A stretch of 33,271 bases of DNA from Pedobacter sp. V48 (lineage in GTDB: Bacteria > Bacteroidota > Bacteroidia > Sphingobacteriales > Sphingobacteriaceae): contig NZ_AWRU01000034.1 in the NCBI RefSeq assembly GCF_000523515.1, positions 233,107-266,377 on the forward strand, read 5' to 3'. Position 1 is the first letter of the stretch; each line of letters starts with the position of its first letter. The position numbers and the translations under genes were made by a program. Shown piece by piece: positions 8,264 through 16,890 of this stretch. Under the pieces are notes generated by a model. It did no database searches, was not told the origin of the DNA, and saw only the letters and a program-made list of their open reading frames with translations.

Positions 8264-9493
8264 ATGGAATACAACGTTCACACCTTGCCTAATGGCATCC
8301 GCCTACTTCATGTACCGTCTGCATCAGCAATATCTCATGCCTGTATTATTATAAATAGTGGCTCCAGAGATGAGAGTGATAAAAATGCAGGCCTGGCCCA
8401 TTTTATAGAGCATCTGATTTTTAAACGTACCGAGAAGCGCAGCACAAATCAAATACTAAACAGACTTGAAAGTGTAGGCGCAGACTTAAATGCCTACACC
8501 ACAAAAGAGTATACATGCATCCATGCTTCATTTCTAAATCCTTATTTAGACAGAACCCTGGAACTTTTTAACGATATCGTTTTTCATTCTACATTTCCTG
8601 AGGATGAAATGGATAAAGAGAAAAGTGTGGTATTGGATGAAATAGCCTCCTACCTTGATCAGCCGGAAGAAGCTATTTATGACGATTTTGAGGATATGGT
8701 ATTCTCCGGACACGCACTTGGACGTAATATACTGGGGACAACAGAAAGTGTAAGCAAAATCACTCAGAAAGATATCCATCAGTTTATAAAGGAAAACTAC
8801 CATACCGATAAGATGGTGATTGCGGTATTGGGCAATTATTCTTTAAATAAGGTAGTAAAAGTTGGCGCAAAGCACTATTCGGAAATTCCGGCTAACCTCC
8901 ATACATCAACCAGGCACGCTCCCTTACGGGCTCCTGTTGTTACTAAAACATTCAATAAGCCAATCCAGCAAGCCCATGCAATGCTGGGTTCTCAGGCATA
9001 CTCTTTACACCACCCTTATAAAACAGGTTTGTTATTATTAAATAACCTTCTTGGGGGCAATGGCATGAGTTCTATACTGAACCTTCAGATCAGAGAAAAG
9101 TATGGAATTGCCTATACCATTGAATCTGGCTATAGCCCATTAAGTGACACGGGTATTTTTACCCTTTATTTTGGCACTGATAAGGAAAAAGTAAATAAGG
9201 CAAGTGCGCTTATTTTTAAAGAGCTGAAAAAGCTTCGCGATAATCACTTCAGCGAAGTGCAACTCCAAAAAGCTAAGAATAAATTCATCGGACAGATTGC
9301 CCTGGGCGAAGAAAACCGAATCGGGCTCATCATTTCTATGGCCAAAAGCCTTATTGACTATGATAAAATAGACGATCTCGAAACCGTTTTCAGCAAGATA
9401 CAAGCAGTATCAACAACAGATATTGGTAATATTACCAATGAAATATTAGATGAAAGTAATCTTAGTGCGCTAACTTTTTATCCTTTAGGGTAA
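8264..9493 (+). CDS. M16 family zinc metallopeptidase (pitrilysin-like, single-chain half)
   Basis: A 409-residue zinc peptidase of the M16B type, acting on short peptides or unfolded segments. The inverted zinc site HFIEH (H46, E49, H50) is intact. The third ligand lies at the expected distance in VVLDEIASY (E126). The second half-domain (about 190-405) contains the usual YGIAYTIESGYSPLSDTG region typical of the non-catalytic repeat. At about 409 residues this is a single-unit M16B enzyme, probably a homodimer. There is no signal peptide, so it is likely cytosolic. It is transcribed from its own TATCTTTG promoter, and def follows three bases after its stop codon but with its own promoter element. 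Known relatives include mitochondrial processing peptidase and B. subtilis YmxG; the substrate here is unknown. Confidence 0.92.
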   Translation: MEYNVHTLPNGIRLLHVPSASAISHACIIINSGSRDESDKNAGLAHFIEHLIFKRTEKRSTNQILNRLESVGADLNAYTTKEYTCIHASFLNPYLDRTLELFNDIVFHSTFPEDEMDKEKSVVLDEIASYLDQPEEAIYDDFEDMVFSGHALGRNILGTTESVSKITQKDIHQFIKENYHTDKMVIAVLGNYSLNKVVKVGAKHYSEIPANLHTSTRHAPLRAPVVTKTFNKPIQQAHAMLGSQAYSLHHPYKTGLLLLNNLLGGNGMSSILNLQIREKYGIAYTIESGYSPLSDTGIFTLYFGTDKEKVNKASALIFKELKKLRDNHFSEVQLQKAKNKFIGQIALGEENRIGLIISMAKSLIDYDKIDDLETVFSKIQAVSTTDIGNITNEILDESNLSALTFYPLG

Positions 9494-9499
9494 TATTTG

Positions 9500-9507
9500 T
9501 ATTTTTG
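9500..9507 (+). promoter_or_regulatory. -7 promoter element (TATTTTTG) of def
   Basis: An exact TAnnTTTG match, four bases before the ATG at 9512 and just past the stop codon of the M16 gene. It places the transcript start at or next to the start codon and argues against the in-frame TTG at 9497. Confidence 0.55.
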
Positions 9508-9511
9508 CAGA

Positions 9512-10078
9512 ATGAAGTTACCCATTGTAGCATACGGAGATCCGGTTTTGAAAAAAGTATGCGCTCCAATTGATGAGACATACCCGGATTTGGCACAGCT
9601 AATCACCAATATGTTCGACACCATGTATAACGCAAGCGGTGTTGGCTTGGCAGCCCCTCAGATTGGGTTACCAATACGCCTGTTTATTGTTGATACTGGC
9701 GCTGATGAAAAAGATAAAAACCGTTTTAAAAAGGTATTTATCAATGCTGAAATTCTGGAAGAAACCGGAGAACCATGGGCTTTTAATGAAGGATGCTTAA
9801 GTATTCCCGATATCAGAGAAGATGTGACCCGTAAACCAAATGTTCTTATAGAATATTATGATGAGAATTGGGAGCTTCATACCGAAGAATTTACAGGCAT
9901 GCCTGCGCGTGTTATTCAACACGAATATGACCATATAGAAGGTACTTTATTTACTGATAAATTAGGATTGTTGCGGAAGAGAATGCTTCAAAGCAAGTTG
10001 GATGCAATTTCTAAAGGCAATATAAAGGCCGATTATAAGATGCGTTTCCCTAATCAGCACAAAGGTAAAAAGCGCTAA
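9512..10078 (+). CDS. def: Peptide deformylase
   Basis: A 188-residue cytosolic iron/zinc enzyme that removes the formyl group from the initiator methionine of nascent proteins. All three family motifs are present: GVGLAAPQIG (43-52), EGCLS (93-97, with metal ligand C95) and HEYDH (137-141, with both histidine ligands and the catalytic glutamate). ATG at 9512 is preferred to the in-frame TTG at 9497, since homologues start near MKLPIVAYGDPVL and a promoter element sits directly in front. No fmt is adjacent. Its stop codon overlaps the stop codon of the convergent minus-strand gene. Confidence 0.97.
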   Translation: MKLPIVAYGDPVLKKVCAPIDETYPDLAQLITNMFDTMYNASGVGLAAPQIGLPIRLFIVDTGADEKDKNRFKKVFINAEILEETGEPWAFNEGCLSIPDIREDVTRKPNVLIEYYDENWELHTEEFTGMPARVIQHEYDHIEGTLFTDKLGLLRKRMLQSKLDAISKGNIKADYKMRFPNQHKGKKR

Positions 10079-10716
10079 TTATCGGCGCTTCTACTCTTAT
10101 CCCCTTTAAAGATAGACTGCATTAGTTTACCCCATGCAAATGGATTAAGTAAAGGATTAGTCTGAACCATGTTCTTATTTAGCGACCTTTCATGGTTTGT
10201 TCTGAAATTTGTGCTCTGAATCTCTCCACCATCTCTTGGAAGGGTTTGCATTAAACCAGACAGGCTTTCTTGTGACAGGTTTTTAGCGGCAATGGCATAA
10301 TCATCATCCGCTATCTTCATAGACATAAAGTCCCTCGTGAATTCCTCCACAGTTGCCCATGGATAAACCCGAACAGTGGGAAGGTTTATGATTTCGGCTT
10401 TCAGTTTAATCATAGCCGTATACTTGGTGTCATTAATTACAGAGGGAACCGCTAAAAGCAAGTCTTTATAACCTACCGCGGTATACAAAATTGTATCTCC
10501 TGGATGGGCTATAAAAGAAAAGAATCCTTTATAATTGGCAGCATAACGCTGCTCCTTATTCGATAAATTTGTAACCGTAACATAAGGCACAACAGTATTA
10601 CTATCCACATCGGTAATAATTCCGGAAAATTGGATCAATTTCTTATCCGTAGTTATTTGCTGTGCAAATATCGAAGAAACGAAAAGAAGCAATATTAAGG
10701 TGAACGAATACTTCAT
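10075..10716 (-). CDS. Exported CarboxypepD_reg-like domain protein
   Basis: A 213-residue protein with a signal peptide (about 1-18, ending near FAQ). It is followed at about 27-105 by a beta-sandwich resembling the CarboxypepD_reg-like domain (FSGIITDVDSNTVVPYVTVTN, then NYKGFFSFIAHPGDTILYTAVGYK). This domain is widespread in Bacteroidota TonB-dependent receptors and envelope proteins. Here it stands alone, with a C-terminal ~100 residues of unknown fold. The gene ends on a CTAA shared with the end of def on the other strand. An exact -7 element (TAATTTTG) lies four bases before the ATG. Probably periplasmic or surface-associated; function unknown. Confidence 0.75.
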   Translation of the reverse strand: MKYSFTLILLLFVSSIFAQQITTDKKLIQFSGIITDVDSNTVVPYVTVTNLSNKEQRYAANYKGFFSFIAHPGDTILYTAVGYKDLLLAVPSVINDTKYTAMIKLKAEIINLPTVRVYPWATVEEFTRDFMSMKIADDDYAIAAKNLSQESLSGLMQTLPRDGGEIQSTNFRTNHERSLNKNMVQTNPLLNPFAWGKLMQSIFKGDKSRSADN

Positions 10717-10720
10717 GTTA

Positions 10721-10728
10721 CAAAATTA
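10721..10728 (-). promoter_or_regulatory. -7 promoter element (TAATTTTG) of the CarboxypepD_reg-like gene
   Basis: An exact TAnnTTTG match, four bases before the ATG at 10716 on the minus strand. This is the same short spacing as in def and trmD. Confidence 0.5.
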
Positions 10729-10770
10729 GCTGTATTTGGTAAAACGGCTAGTTAAATAGTGTTAAATCGT

Positions 10771-11016
10771 TTATACTGGTTCAGCTAAATTTATAGCTAC
10801 CACTGAGGTAATTTGTGGTACTGCCTTCATAATTGCTTGTTCAATGCCCGCCTTCATTGTCATAAAGCTCATTTTGCAGGATCCGCAGTTACCTAATAAT
10901 TTTAATTTAACTACATTCTCCGGCGTAATCTCTTCAATCGCAACATCTCCACCATCCGCTATTAAATACGGACGAATGGTCTCTAGTGCCTGCTCTACTT
11001 GTTCTGTTAAATTCAT
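10771..11016 (-). CDS. NifU C-terminal domain (Nfu-type) iron-sulfur scaffold protein
   Basis: An 81-residue protein consisting only of the NifU C-terminal domain. It shows the family pattern RPYLIADGGDV followed by the cluster-binding GNCGSCKMS, with C44 and C47. Nfu proteins carry a 4Fe-4S cluster as a dimer and hand it to target enzymes. The gene lies 37 bases after the Mrp-type ATPase on the same strand. This pairing of a carrier with an Mrp/ApbC ATPase supports a role in cluster delivery. No SUF or ISC genes are in the window. Confidence 0.93.
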   Translation of the reverse strand: MNLTEQVEQALETIRPYLIADGGDVAIEEITPENVVKLKLLGNCGSCKMSFMTMKAGIEQAIMKAVPQITSVVAINLAEPV

Positions 11017-11053
11017 TGGTTATATTTTATTAAAGTATAAAAATAGTAAATTT

Positions 11054-12130
11054 TTAGCAATTAGCAGTTTGTGCATTATTTATAGCTACTTGCTGAGCTA
11101 CTCTTCCTGCTATTTCTGCGAATGCTCCAGAAAGCACACTCTCTGTATTTAAGGCTATAGGCGCTCCATTATCTCCTGCTTCTGCAATGCTTTGTACAAT
11201 TGGAATTTCACCTAAAAACGGCACATCAAAAGATTTTGCCAATTCTTTACCTCCATCTTTACCAAAAATATAATACTTACTCTCTGGCAATTCTTCAGGT
11301 GTAAAATAAGCCATATTTTCGACAACTCCTAAAACAGGAATATTGATGCCTGGCATTTTAAACATAGCTAAACCTTTTCTGGTATCAGCTAAAGCCACCT
11401 GCTGAGGAGTAGTAACAATGACAGCCCCGGTAATTGGGAAGCTTTGCGTAATGGTGATGTGGATATCTCCGGTACCCGGAGGAAGATCTACAATCAGGTA
11501 ATCAAGCTCGCCCCAGTCTGCATCATTAAACAACTGCTTTACCGCATTCGAAGCCATTGGTCCGCGCCACGGCACTGGCTGGTCAGGATCTGCAAAAAAA
11601 CCTAACGACAGTAGCTTTATCCCGTACTTTTCAATTGGCAAGATAAGGGTTTTACCGTCTTCCGTTTCCCTGGCACTTGGCTTCGCACCAACCAGATCAA
11701 ACATTGTAGGCACAGATGGCCCATAAATATCTGCATCTATCAAACCAACTTTTGCTCCATCAGCAGCTAAAGACACTGCAAGATTACTTGCAACGGTCGA
11801 TTTCCCTACACCTCCTTTTCCAGATGAAACCAGAATGATATTTCTGATGTCTTTTAACTGGGTACTATCCATTGGCTTGGTTACCCTCGAAGTAATATTG
11901 ATACTTACCTCTGCCTGCTGGCTAACAAAATGTTTAATCGCGTTTAGACAGGCATTCTTAAGCATATCCTTCATAGGACACGCAGGAGTAGTCAATTCTA
12001 AGGTAAAACTTACGTTCTTATCTTCTATTTTTAAATCTTTGATCATGTTCAAAGTCACCAGATCTTTTTTAAGGTCTGGGTCTTCAACATTTCTCAAGGC
12101 TGCAAGGACTTGTTCTGGGCTAATAATCAT
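11054..12130 (-). CDS. Mrp/NBP35-type P-loop ATPase (iron-sulfur carrier)
   Basis: A 358-residue cytosolic ATPase. It has an N-terminal MIP18/DUF59 domain (about 1-80, with DPDL and TTPACPMKD), then a deviant Walker A motif GKGGVGKS (104-111) and IDADIYGPS (131-139). The family is implicated in Fe-S cluster transfer. The frame is open upstream to an ATG at 12166, but the ATG at 12130 is preferred: a TAAATTTG promoter element lies five bases before it, and homologues begin just before the EQVLAALRNVEDPDL stretch. Unlike E. coli Mrp/ApbC, no CxxC follows the ENMAYF segment; it reads TPEELPESKYYIFG instead. Cluster binding, if any, must therefore use other ligands. The neighbour downstream is the Nfu-type gene. 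Confidence 0.93.
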   Translation of the reverse strand: MIISPEQVLAALRNVEDPDLKKDLVTLNMIKDLKIEDKNVSFTLELTTPACPMKDMLKNACLNAIKHFVSQQAEVSINITSRVTKPMDSTQLKDIRNIILVSSGKGGVGKSTVASNLAVSLAADGAKVGLIDADIYGPSVPTMFDLVGAKPSARETEDGKTLILPIEKYGIKLLSLGFFADPDQPVPWRGPMASNAVKQLFNDADWGELDYLIVDLPPGTGDIHITITQSFPITGAVIVTTPQQVALADTRKGLAMFKMPGINIPVLGVVENMAYFTPEELPESKYYIFGKDGGKELAKSFDVPFLGEIPIVQSIAEAGDNGAPIALNTESVLSGAFAEIAGRVAQQVAINNAQTANC

Positions 12131-12135
12131 TGTTA

Positions 12136-12143
12136 CAAATTTA
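12136..12143 (-). promoter_or_regulatory. -7 promoter element (TAAATTTG) of the Mrp-type gene
   Basis: An exact TAnnTTTG match on the minus strand, five bases before the ATG at 12130 and inside what would be codons if translation began at 12166. It supports the shorter reading. Confidence 0.55.
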
Positions 12144-12291
12144 ACTAAAACTCCCCAAGCATTCATGGCTCTTGGTTACATTATTGCAAATGGGTGAATA
12201 ATTTTAATTGACTTTAGCGTTTTTAGTGTAATTTTAACACGAAATAAACATTTATATTTAACGTTTAGCAATAAAAATTTTATTCTACAGC

Positions 12292-14469
12292 ATGCATCTT
12301 CCAAAAATTAATATCCCTAAAAAATACATAAAGATAGGAGCGTGGGTTTTAGGCTGTTTTCTAGTGATTTGTATTACGGTTGGTGCCATTGCCTACAACA
12401 AAAGAGAAGCTTTACTAAAGACAATGATGGCCAAAGCAATTGCAAAAGCCGACAAAGACTTTAATCTGAATATTAAAATTGGAACGGCTGGCTTTAGTGG
12501 TCTTAGTACTGTTCACATGACCAATATTACAATTGTCCCTAAAGATAGAGATACCTTAACCACCATCAACGATCTGACCGTAGGTGTTAAGCTGTTTCCT
12601 TTAATTGTTGGCAATGTAAAATTATCGGAGGTTACGCTAAATACGGGTAAAATAAATATTGTATTTAAAGATTCACTTAGCAATCTCGACTTTATTCTAA
12701 AACGTAAAAAGAAAGATAGCACCGAGAAAAAATCTAAGGTAGATCTTGGTGATTTAGCCCACAACCTACTCAATCAGTTTCTTTATAAAATACCGGACAA
12801 CATGGAGGTTAAAAACCTGATGTTAACCGTTAATGATAATGACACCGCCCATTTAAAGTTCTTAACCACCACTGCAACAATAGACGATGGCGACCTAACG
12901 TCTACAATACTTGTAAATGATAAAGATGCAACCTGGCATATAAATGGAAAATTAAAGCCCGGAAAAAAACAGCTGGATGTGATGCTGTTTGCAGACAAAA
13001 GCCCTGTTCAGCTTCAGTATCTTAATGATAAACTGCATGCCAAGTTTAGCTTTGACACCGTCAGAACAGAGATGAAAAATGCAGACTACAGCGGCGATGC
13101 TTTCAAAATAGAAGGCTCCTGGTCGGTAAAGAACTTATTGATCAATCATCCAAAAATCGCATCCAATGATATTGTTGTGCCCGATGCAAAGATTGACGCC
13201 GATATGCTTATCGGAGAAAATTACCTTGCCCTGGATAGTTCCTCAACAATTCTTTTAAAAAATGCGACCATACACCCGTACCTAAAATACACCCTTTCTC
13301 CTAACAAAATCTATGAGCTAAAGGTTCGTGCTCCTGAACAAGATGCTCAAGAGCTTTTCAACTCTTTTCCGCATGGGCTATTCGAATCGCTGGAAGGATT
13401 AAAAGTGAGCGGAAAGCTTAAGTACGATCTTGATTTTTATCTTGATAGCGCTTTGCCAGACAGTGTTAAATTTTACTCCGGGTTAACGCCTACAAATTTC
13501 AAGATCTTAAAATTAGGTAAAACCAACCTGCAGAAAATTAATAAGGACTTTATATATACACCATACGAGCGCGGAAAACCTATGCGCGATATCATGATAG
13601 GCCCTTCCAATCCTAATTACACCCCGCTTTCACAGGTTTCGAGCAACTTTAAAAATGCAATATTAACCTCCGAAGATCCTTCTTTCTTTACACACAAAGG
13701 CTTCGTTCAGGAATCAATTCGCAAATCTTTTGCGGTAAACTTTAAAGAGAAAAGGTTTGTTCGTGGTGGCAGTACCATTTCCATGCAATTGGTTAAGAAC
13801 ATTTTTTTAAGTCGACAAAAAACCCTTGCACGCAAAGCAGAGGAAATACTAATCGTTTGGCTCATAGAAAACAACCACCTTATTACTAAAAACAGGATGC
13901 TTGAAGTCTATTTTAACATTATTGAAATGGGCCAGAATGTTTACGGTATCGGTGAAGCCACAAGACATTATTTTGGAAAAAGACCATCAGACCTGAATAT
14001 TGGAGAAGGCATATTCCTTGCAAACATAGTTCCCAGACCTAAAATAGCCTTATATAAATTCAGAGGTGATGGTGGCCTTAAGGACTATATGTATCCGTAC
14101 TTTAAATACATTGGTAACATTATGGCCAAAAGGGGGTTAACTCCTCCGGATACCAGCGGTTATGGCTTCTATAACGTTCATCTAAGAGAAGGACTACGCC
14201 AATATTTATTGCCTGACACCACCACCATTGATACAAATGCTTTTGACAGTGATGACCCTCTGCCTGCAATAGAAACACACGATGCCTCTAAAAACTTGTT
14301 TGACCGGTTATTTGGCGGAGAAGCCAAAAAAGATTCTGTCTCAAAACCGAATATAACTGTTGATACAGTGAAGAAAACCAGGAAACAACTAAGAGAAGAA
14401 AAAAGAGAGCTGCGAAGAAAAGAAAAGGCCCTGGAAGAGGAACTCGAAAAGCAGAAAAAAGAAAACTAA
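12292..14469 (+). CDS. AsmA-like/GT51 peptidoglycan glycosyltransferase
   Basis: A 725-residue membrane-anchored protein. A single helix lies at about 16-38. It is followed by a long beta-rich region (about 40-400) resembling AsmA/DUF748-type envelope proteins, with repeated beta-strand segments such as VHMTNITIVPKDRDTL and LTSTILVNDKDATWHINGKL. A GT51 transglycosylase domain lies at about 430-620: SEDPSFFTHKG holds the catalytic glutamate (E461), and RGGSTISMQLVKN (about 491-503) and the NHLITKNRMLEVYFNIIEMG stretch are typical. There is no transpeptidase domain, so it would polymerise lipid II glycan strands without crosslinking. The C-terminal ~55 residues are a highly charged K/E coiled-coil-like tail. 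It starts a plus-strand cluster with hpt and psd. Confidence 0.86.
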   Translation: MHLPKINIPKKYIKIGAWVLGCFLVICITVGAIAYNKREALLKTMMAKAIAKADKDFNLNIKIGTAGFSGLSTVHMTNITIVPKDRDTLTTINDLTVGVKLFPLIVGNVKLSEVTLNTGKINIVFKDSLSNLDFILKRKKKDSTEKKSKVDLGDLAHNLLNQFLYKIPDNMEVKNLMLTVNDNDTAHLKFLTTTATIDDGDLTSTILVNDKDATWHINGKLKPGKKQLDVMLFADKSPVQLQYLNDKLHAKFSFDTVRTEMKNADYSGDAFKIEGSWSVKNLLINHPKIASNDIVVPDAKIDADMLIGENYLALDSSSTILLKNATIHPYLKYTLSPNKIYELKVRAPEQDAQELFNSFPHGLFESLEGLKVSGKLKYDLDFYLDSALPDSVKFYSGLTPTNFKILKLGKTNLQKINKDFIYTPYERGKPMRDIMIGPSNPNYTPLSQVSSNFKNAILTSEDPSFFTHKGFVQESIRKSFAVNFKEKRFVRGGSTISMQLVKNIFLSRQKTLARKAEEILIVWLIENNHLITKNRMLEVYFNIIEMGQNVYGIGEATRHYFGKRPSDLNIGEGIFLANIVPRPKIALYKFRGDGGLKDYMYPYFKYIGNIMAKRGLTPPDTSGYGFYNVHLREGLRQYLLPDTTTIDTNAFDSDDPLPAIETHDASKNLFDRLFGGEAKKDSVSKPNITVDTVKKTRKQLREEKRELRRKEKALEEELEKQKKEN

Positions 14470-14502
14470 TAATCGACTCTCTTATTGGTTAATCGCGTAA
14501 CT

Positions 14503-15060
14503 ATGAACACAATTCAAATAGAAGATAAAGAATTCGAAATCTTAATTCAAAATGACAATATTGCCAAGCGAACCCGCTTAATCGGCATCCAAATAAATGT
14601 AGATTACGAGGATCGCTGCCCTATATTTATTGGCATTTTGAATGGGAGCTTTTTGTTTATGGCCGACCTTTTAAAAGAGATTACCATATCCTGCGAAGTA
14701 GGGTTTATCAAAGTCTCATCTTATGAGGGCACAGAAAGCAGTGGTAACATCAGAGAGACCTTTGGTTTGCCTAACGACCTGAAGGATAGAGATGTCATTC
14801 TGATTGAAGACATTGTTGATACCGGACTTACCCTCAGCTATATTCTCGCTGAAGTATACAAACAAAACCCGGCCTCCGTTAAAGTTTGTTCCCTGTTATT
14901 AAAACCAGCCGCACTAAAAAGCCCAATTGAAGAACTGGAATATGTAGGGTTTGAGCTCAGTAATGAATTTGTTGTTGGCTATGGACTAGACTATAATGGT
15001 CTCGGAAGAAACCTTAATGATATCTACAGAGCCAAAACTGTTGCCTCTGTTTTACCGTAA
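14503..15060 (+). CDS. hpt: Hypoxanthine phosphoribosyltransferase
   Basis: A 185-residue purine salvage enzyme that makes IMP (and GMP) from hypoxanthine (and guanine) with PRPP. The PRPP-binding motif VILIEDIVDTGLTL (98-111) is intact. The earlier GILNGSFLFMADL region matches the family's first loop, and the end LDYNGLGRNLNDIYR is the usual C-terminal signature. ATG 14503 is chosen over the in-frame TTG at 14485, since homologues begin near this point. The gene lies 33 bases after the GT51 gene and 46 before psd, all on the plus strand. Confidence 0.94.
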   Translation: MNTIQIEDKEFEILIQNDNIAKRTRLIGIQINVDYEDRCPIFIGILNGSFLFMADLLKEITISCEVGFIKVSSYEGTESSGNIRETFGLPNDLKDRDVILIEDIVDTGLTLSYILAEVYKQNPASVKVCSLLLKPAALKSPIEELEYVGFELSNEFVVGYGLDYNGLGRNLNDIYRAKTVASVLP

Positions 15061-15106
15061 TCCGATATTTTTTTCCCAATTTTGCACCAAACATATTACT
15101 AAAAGA

Positions 15107-15766
15107 ATGACCATACACAAAGAAGGATATACCACAATAGCCGTTTCACTACTCTTCATCTTTATAATTAATGCAGTTGTTGACTATAAATTTGCAGACA
15201 TTACCTGGTTAAGGTGGTTCATTTATATTTTTTCTTTTGCACTGTTTGTTACCGTACTACAGTTCTTCAGAAACCCTAGCCGTACATTTACAACCGGTGA
15301 TAATCTGGTAATCTGCCCTGCCGATGGGAAAGTTGTAGTAATAGAAGAAACTCAGGAAGGTGAGTATTTTAAAGACAAAAGATTACAGGTGTCCATATTT
15401 ATGTCGCCGGTAAACGTACACATTAACAGAAACCCTATTTCGGGAGTAGTTAGATTCTTCAAATACCATCCTGGCAAGTATCTGGCTGCCTGGAACCCAA
15501 AATCATCAACAGAAAACGAGCGTACAACCGTTGTAGTGGAACATAAAAATGGCACCCCGGTATTATTCAGACAAATTGCAGGTGCACTTGCCCGACGCAT
15601 TGTTTGGTATATCAAAGAGGGCGACAATGTTGAGCAGTCTGAACAATTCGGCTTTATTAAATTTGGCTCAAGAGTAGATATATTTTTACCTATTGGCACC
15701 AAAGTTAACCTTGAACTTGATCAGGTTGTAAAAGGCGGTATTACCGTTTTGGCCGAACTTTCTTAA
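15107..15766 (+). CDS. psd: Phosphatidylserine decarboxylase proenzyme (short, archaeal-type family)
   Basis: A 219-residue inner-membrane enzyme that converts phosphatidylserine to phosphatidylethanolamine. Two hydrophobic helices lie at about 11-26 and 33-53. CPADGKVVVIEE (about 70-81) and SPVNVHINRNPISG (about 100-113) carry the conserved active-site residues. The self-cleavage site is FGSR, with cleavage expected between G187 and S188, generating the pyruvoyl group at S188. The length fits the short type. The ATG at 15107 is preferred over upstream in-frame starts that overlap hpt. A near-consensus -7 element (CAATTTTG) lies about 20 bases before it. Its stop overlaps the stop of the convergent MscS-like gene. 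Confidence 0.94.
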   Translation: MTIHKEGYTTIAVSLLFIFIINAVVDYKFADITWLRWFIYIFSFALFVTVLQFFRNPSRTFTTGDNLVICPADGKVVVIEETQEGEYFKDKRLQVSIFMSPVNVHINRNPISGVVRFFKYHPGKYLAAWNPKSSTENERTTVVVEHKNGTPVLFRQIAGALARRIVWYIKEGDNVEQSEQFGFIKFGSRVDIFLPIGTKVNLELDQVVKGGITVLAELS

Positions 15767-16887
15767 AGCGGTTTTCCGGCAGGGGGAGCATCAGTTACAG
15801 AGCGCTGCGTAGGATAGGCAAATCCCGATTTATGGGCCTCAACTATCTCGATGAGCTTAAAATTAATCTCCTCCTTAACCTTAACATGCTGACTAAATTC
15901 CATGTTTATCACAAGGTACACAACCTGGATATTTAAGGCGAAATCCCCAAAATTATCAAAAGTGGCATAGCCATCCCTTGTATTGGAATCATTTTTCAAG
16001 AATGTATTGATATCATCTAAAATCTTTTTAATATCCTCACGCTTCGTTTCATAAGTAATTCCGATATGGAAGTTCACCCTTCTGTAGTTCCTTAATGTAA
16101 CATTTTCCAGAACCCCATCAATCATTGCCCTGTTCGGGATAACAATTGTTGTCTTATCCGGACTTATCAGCCAGGTGCTTCTAAAACCAACCTTTTCTAT
16201 AGTTCCCTCAATTCCATCAACCTTAACCACATCCCCTACAGTAAATGGCTTATCCAGAAATATCGTAAAAGAGCCTATTAGATTCTCTAAACTCTCTTTA
16301 GCCGCCAGGGCTATAGCTATACCTCCAATACCTAAGCCGGTAATTAATGTTAGCACATTGATTTCAAAAACAAAACCCAACAGTACAAAGAAGCCCAAAA
16401 AGCAGATTAAGGTTTTTGTTAACTCCTTTAAAAATGGAATTAACTGATCATCAGCTTTATTATTAGTTATGGATGCTTTATACTTTAAAACATGAGCTAT
16501 AAAGTCAATTATCCTTAAAATAATCCAGAATATAGATAGAATGATCAGGAACAAAAAAATCTTATCGATACAATCCCCTATAGTCACCTCAAGCTTAGAT
16601 TTTGCCTTGTGCCATATGATAACATCCAATGGATATTTTAATTGATTTACGGCAAGATAAAGCGCACAAAATGTAATGAAAGATTCGATGGGCTTTAAAA
16701 GCAGCGATACAAACGTGTCATCTTTAATATTTTCTGCAAATTTTTTAAATGCCGTAAAGATCAAAAGACTAAACAGACGAGATACCAGTCTTTTAAAAAT
16801 CAGGCCCAATAAAATGAACCCTCCAAAAAGACAGTATTGCTTTACTGTGTTTCCCCAAAATACCTGATCGAAAATATTAATATCCAT
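15763..16887 (-). CDS. MscS-type mechanosensitive ion channel
   Basis: A 374-residue inner-membrane channel of the small-conductance mechanosensitive family. Four membrane segments lie at about 14-42, 60-84, 103-130 and 158-200. The pore-lining helix GLGIGGIAIALAAKES is followed by LENLIGSFTIFLDKPFTVGD and VDGIEGTIEKVGFRST, the family signature and start of the cytosolic beta domain. The C-terminal soluble portion ends at about residue 374. It opens under membrane tension and releases solutes on osmotic downshift. It starts three bases after the stop of the dehydrogenase gene, so the two are almost certainly one transcript. Confidence 0.92.
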   Translation of the reverse strand: MDINIFDQVFWGNTVKQYCLFGGFILLGLIFKRLVSRLFSLLIFTAFKKFAENIKDDTFVSLLLKPIESFITFCALYLAVNQLKYPLDVIIWHKAKSKLEVTIGDCIDKIFLFLIILSIFWIILRIIDFIAHVLKYKASITNNKADDQLIPFLKELTKTLICFLGFFVLLGFVFEINVLTLITGLGIGGIAIALAAKESLENLIGSFTIFLDKPFTVGDVVKVDGIEGTIEKVGFRSTWLISPDKTTIVIPNRAMIDGVLENVTLRNYRRVNFHIGITYETKREDIKKILDDINTFLKNDSNTRDGYATFDNFGDFALNIQVVYLVINMEFSQHVKVKEEINFKLIEIVEAHKSGFAYPTQRSVTDAPPAGKPL

Positions 16888-16890
16888 AGT

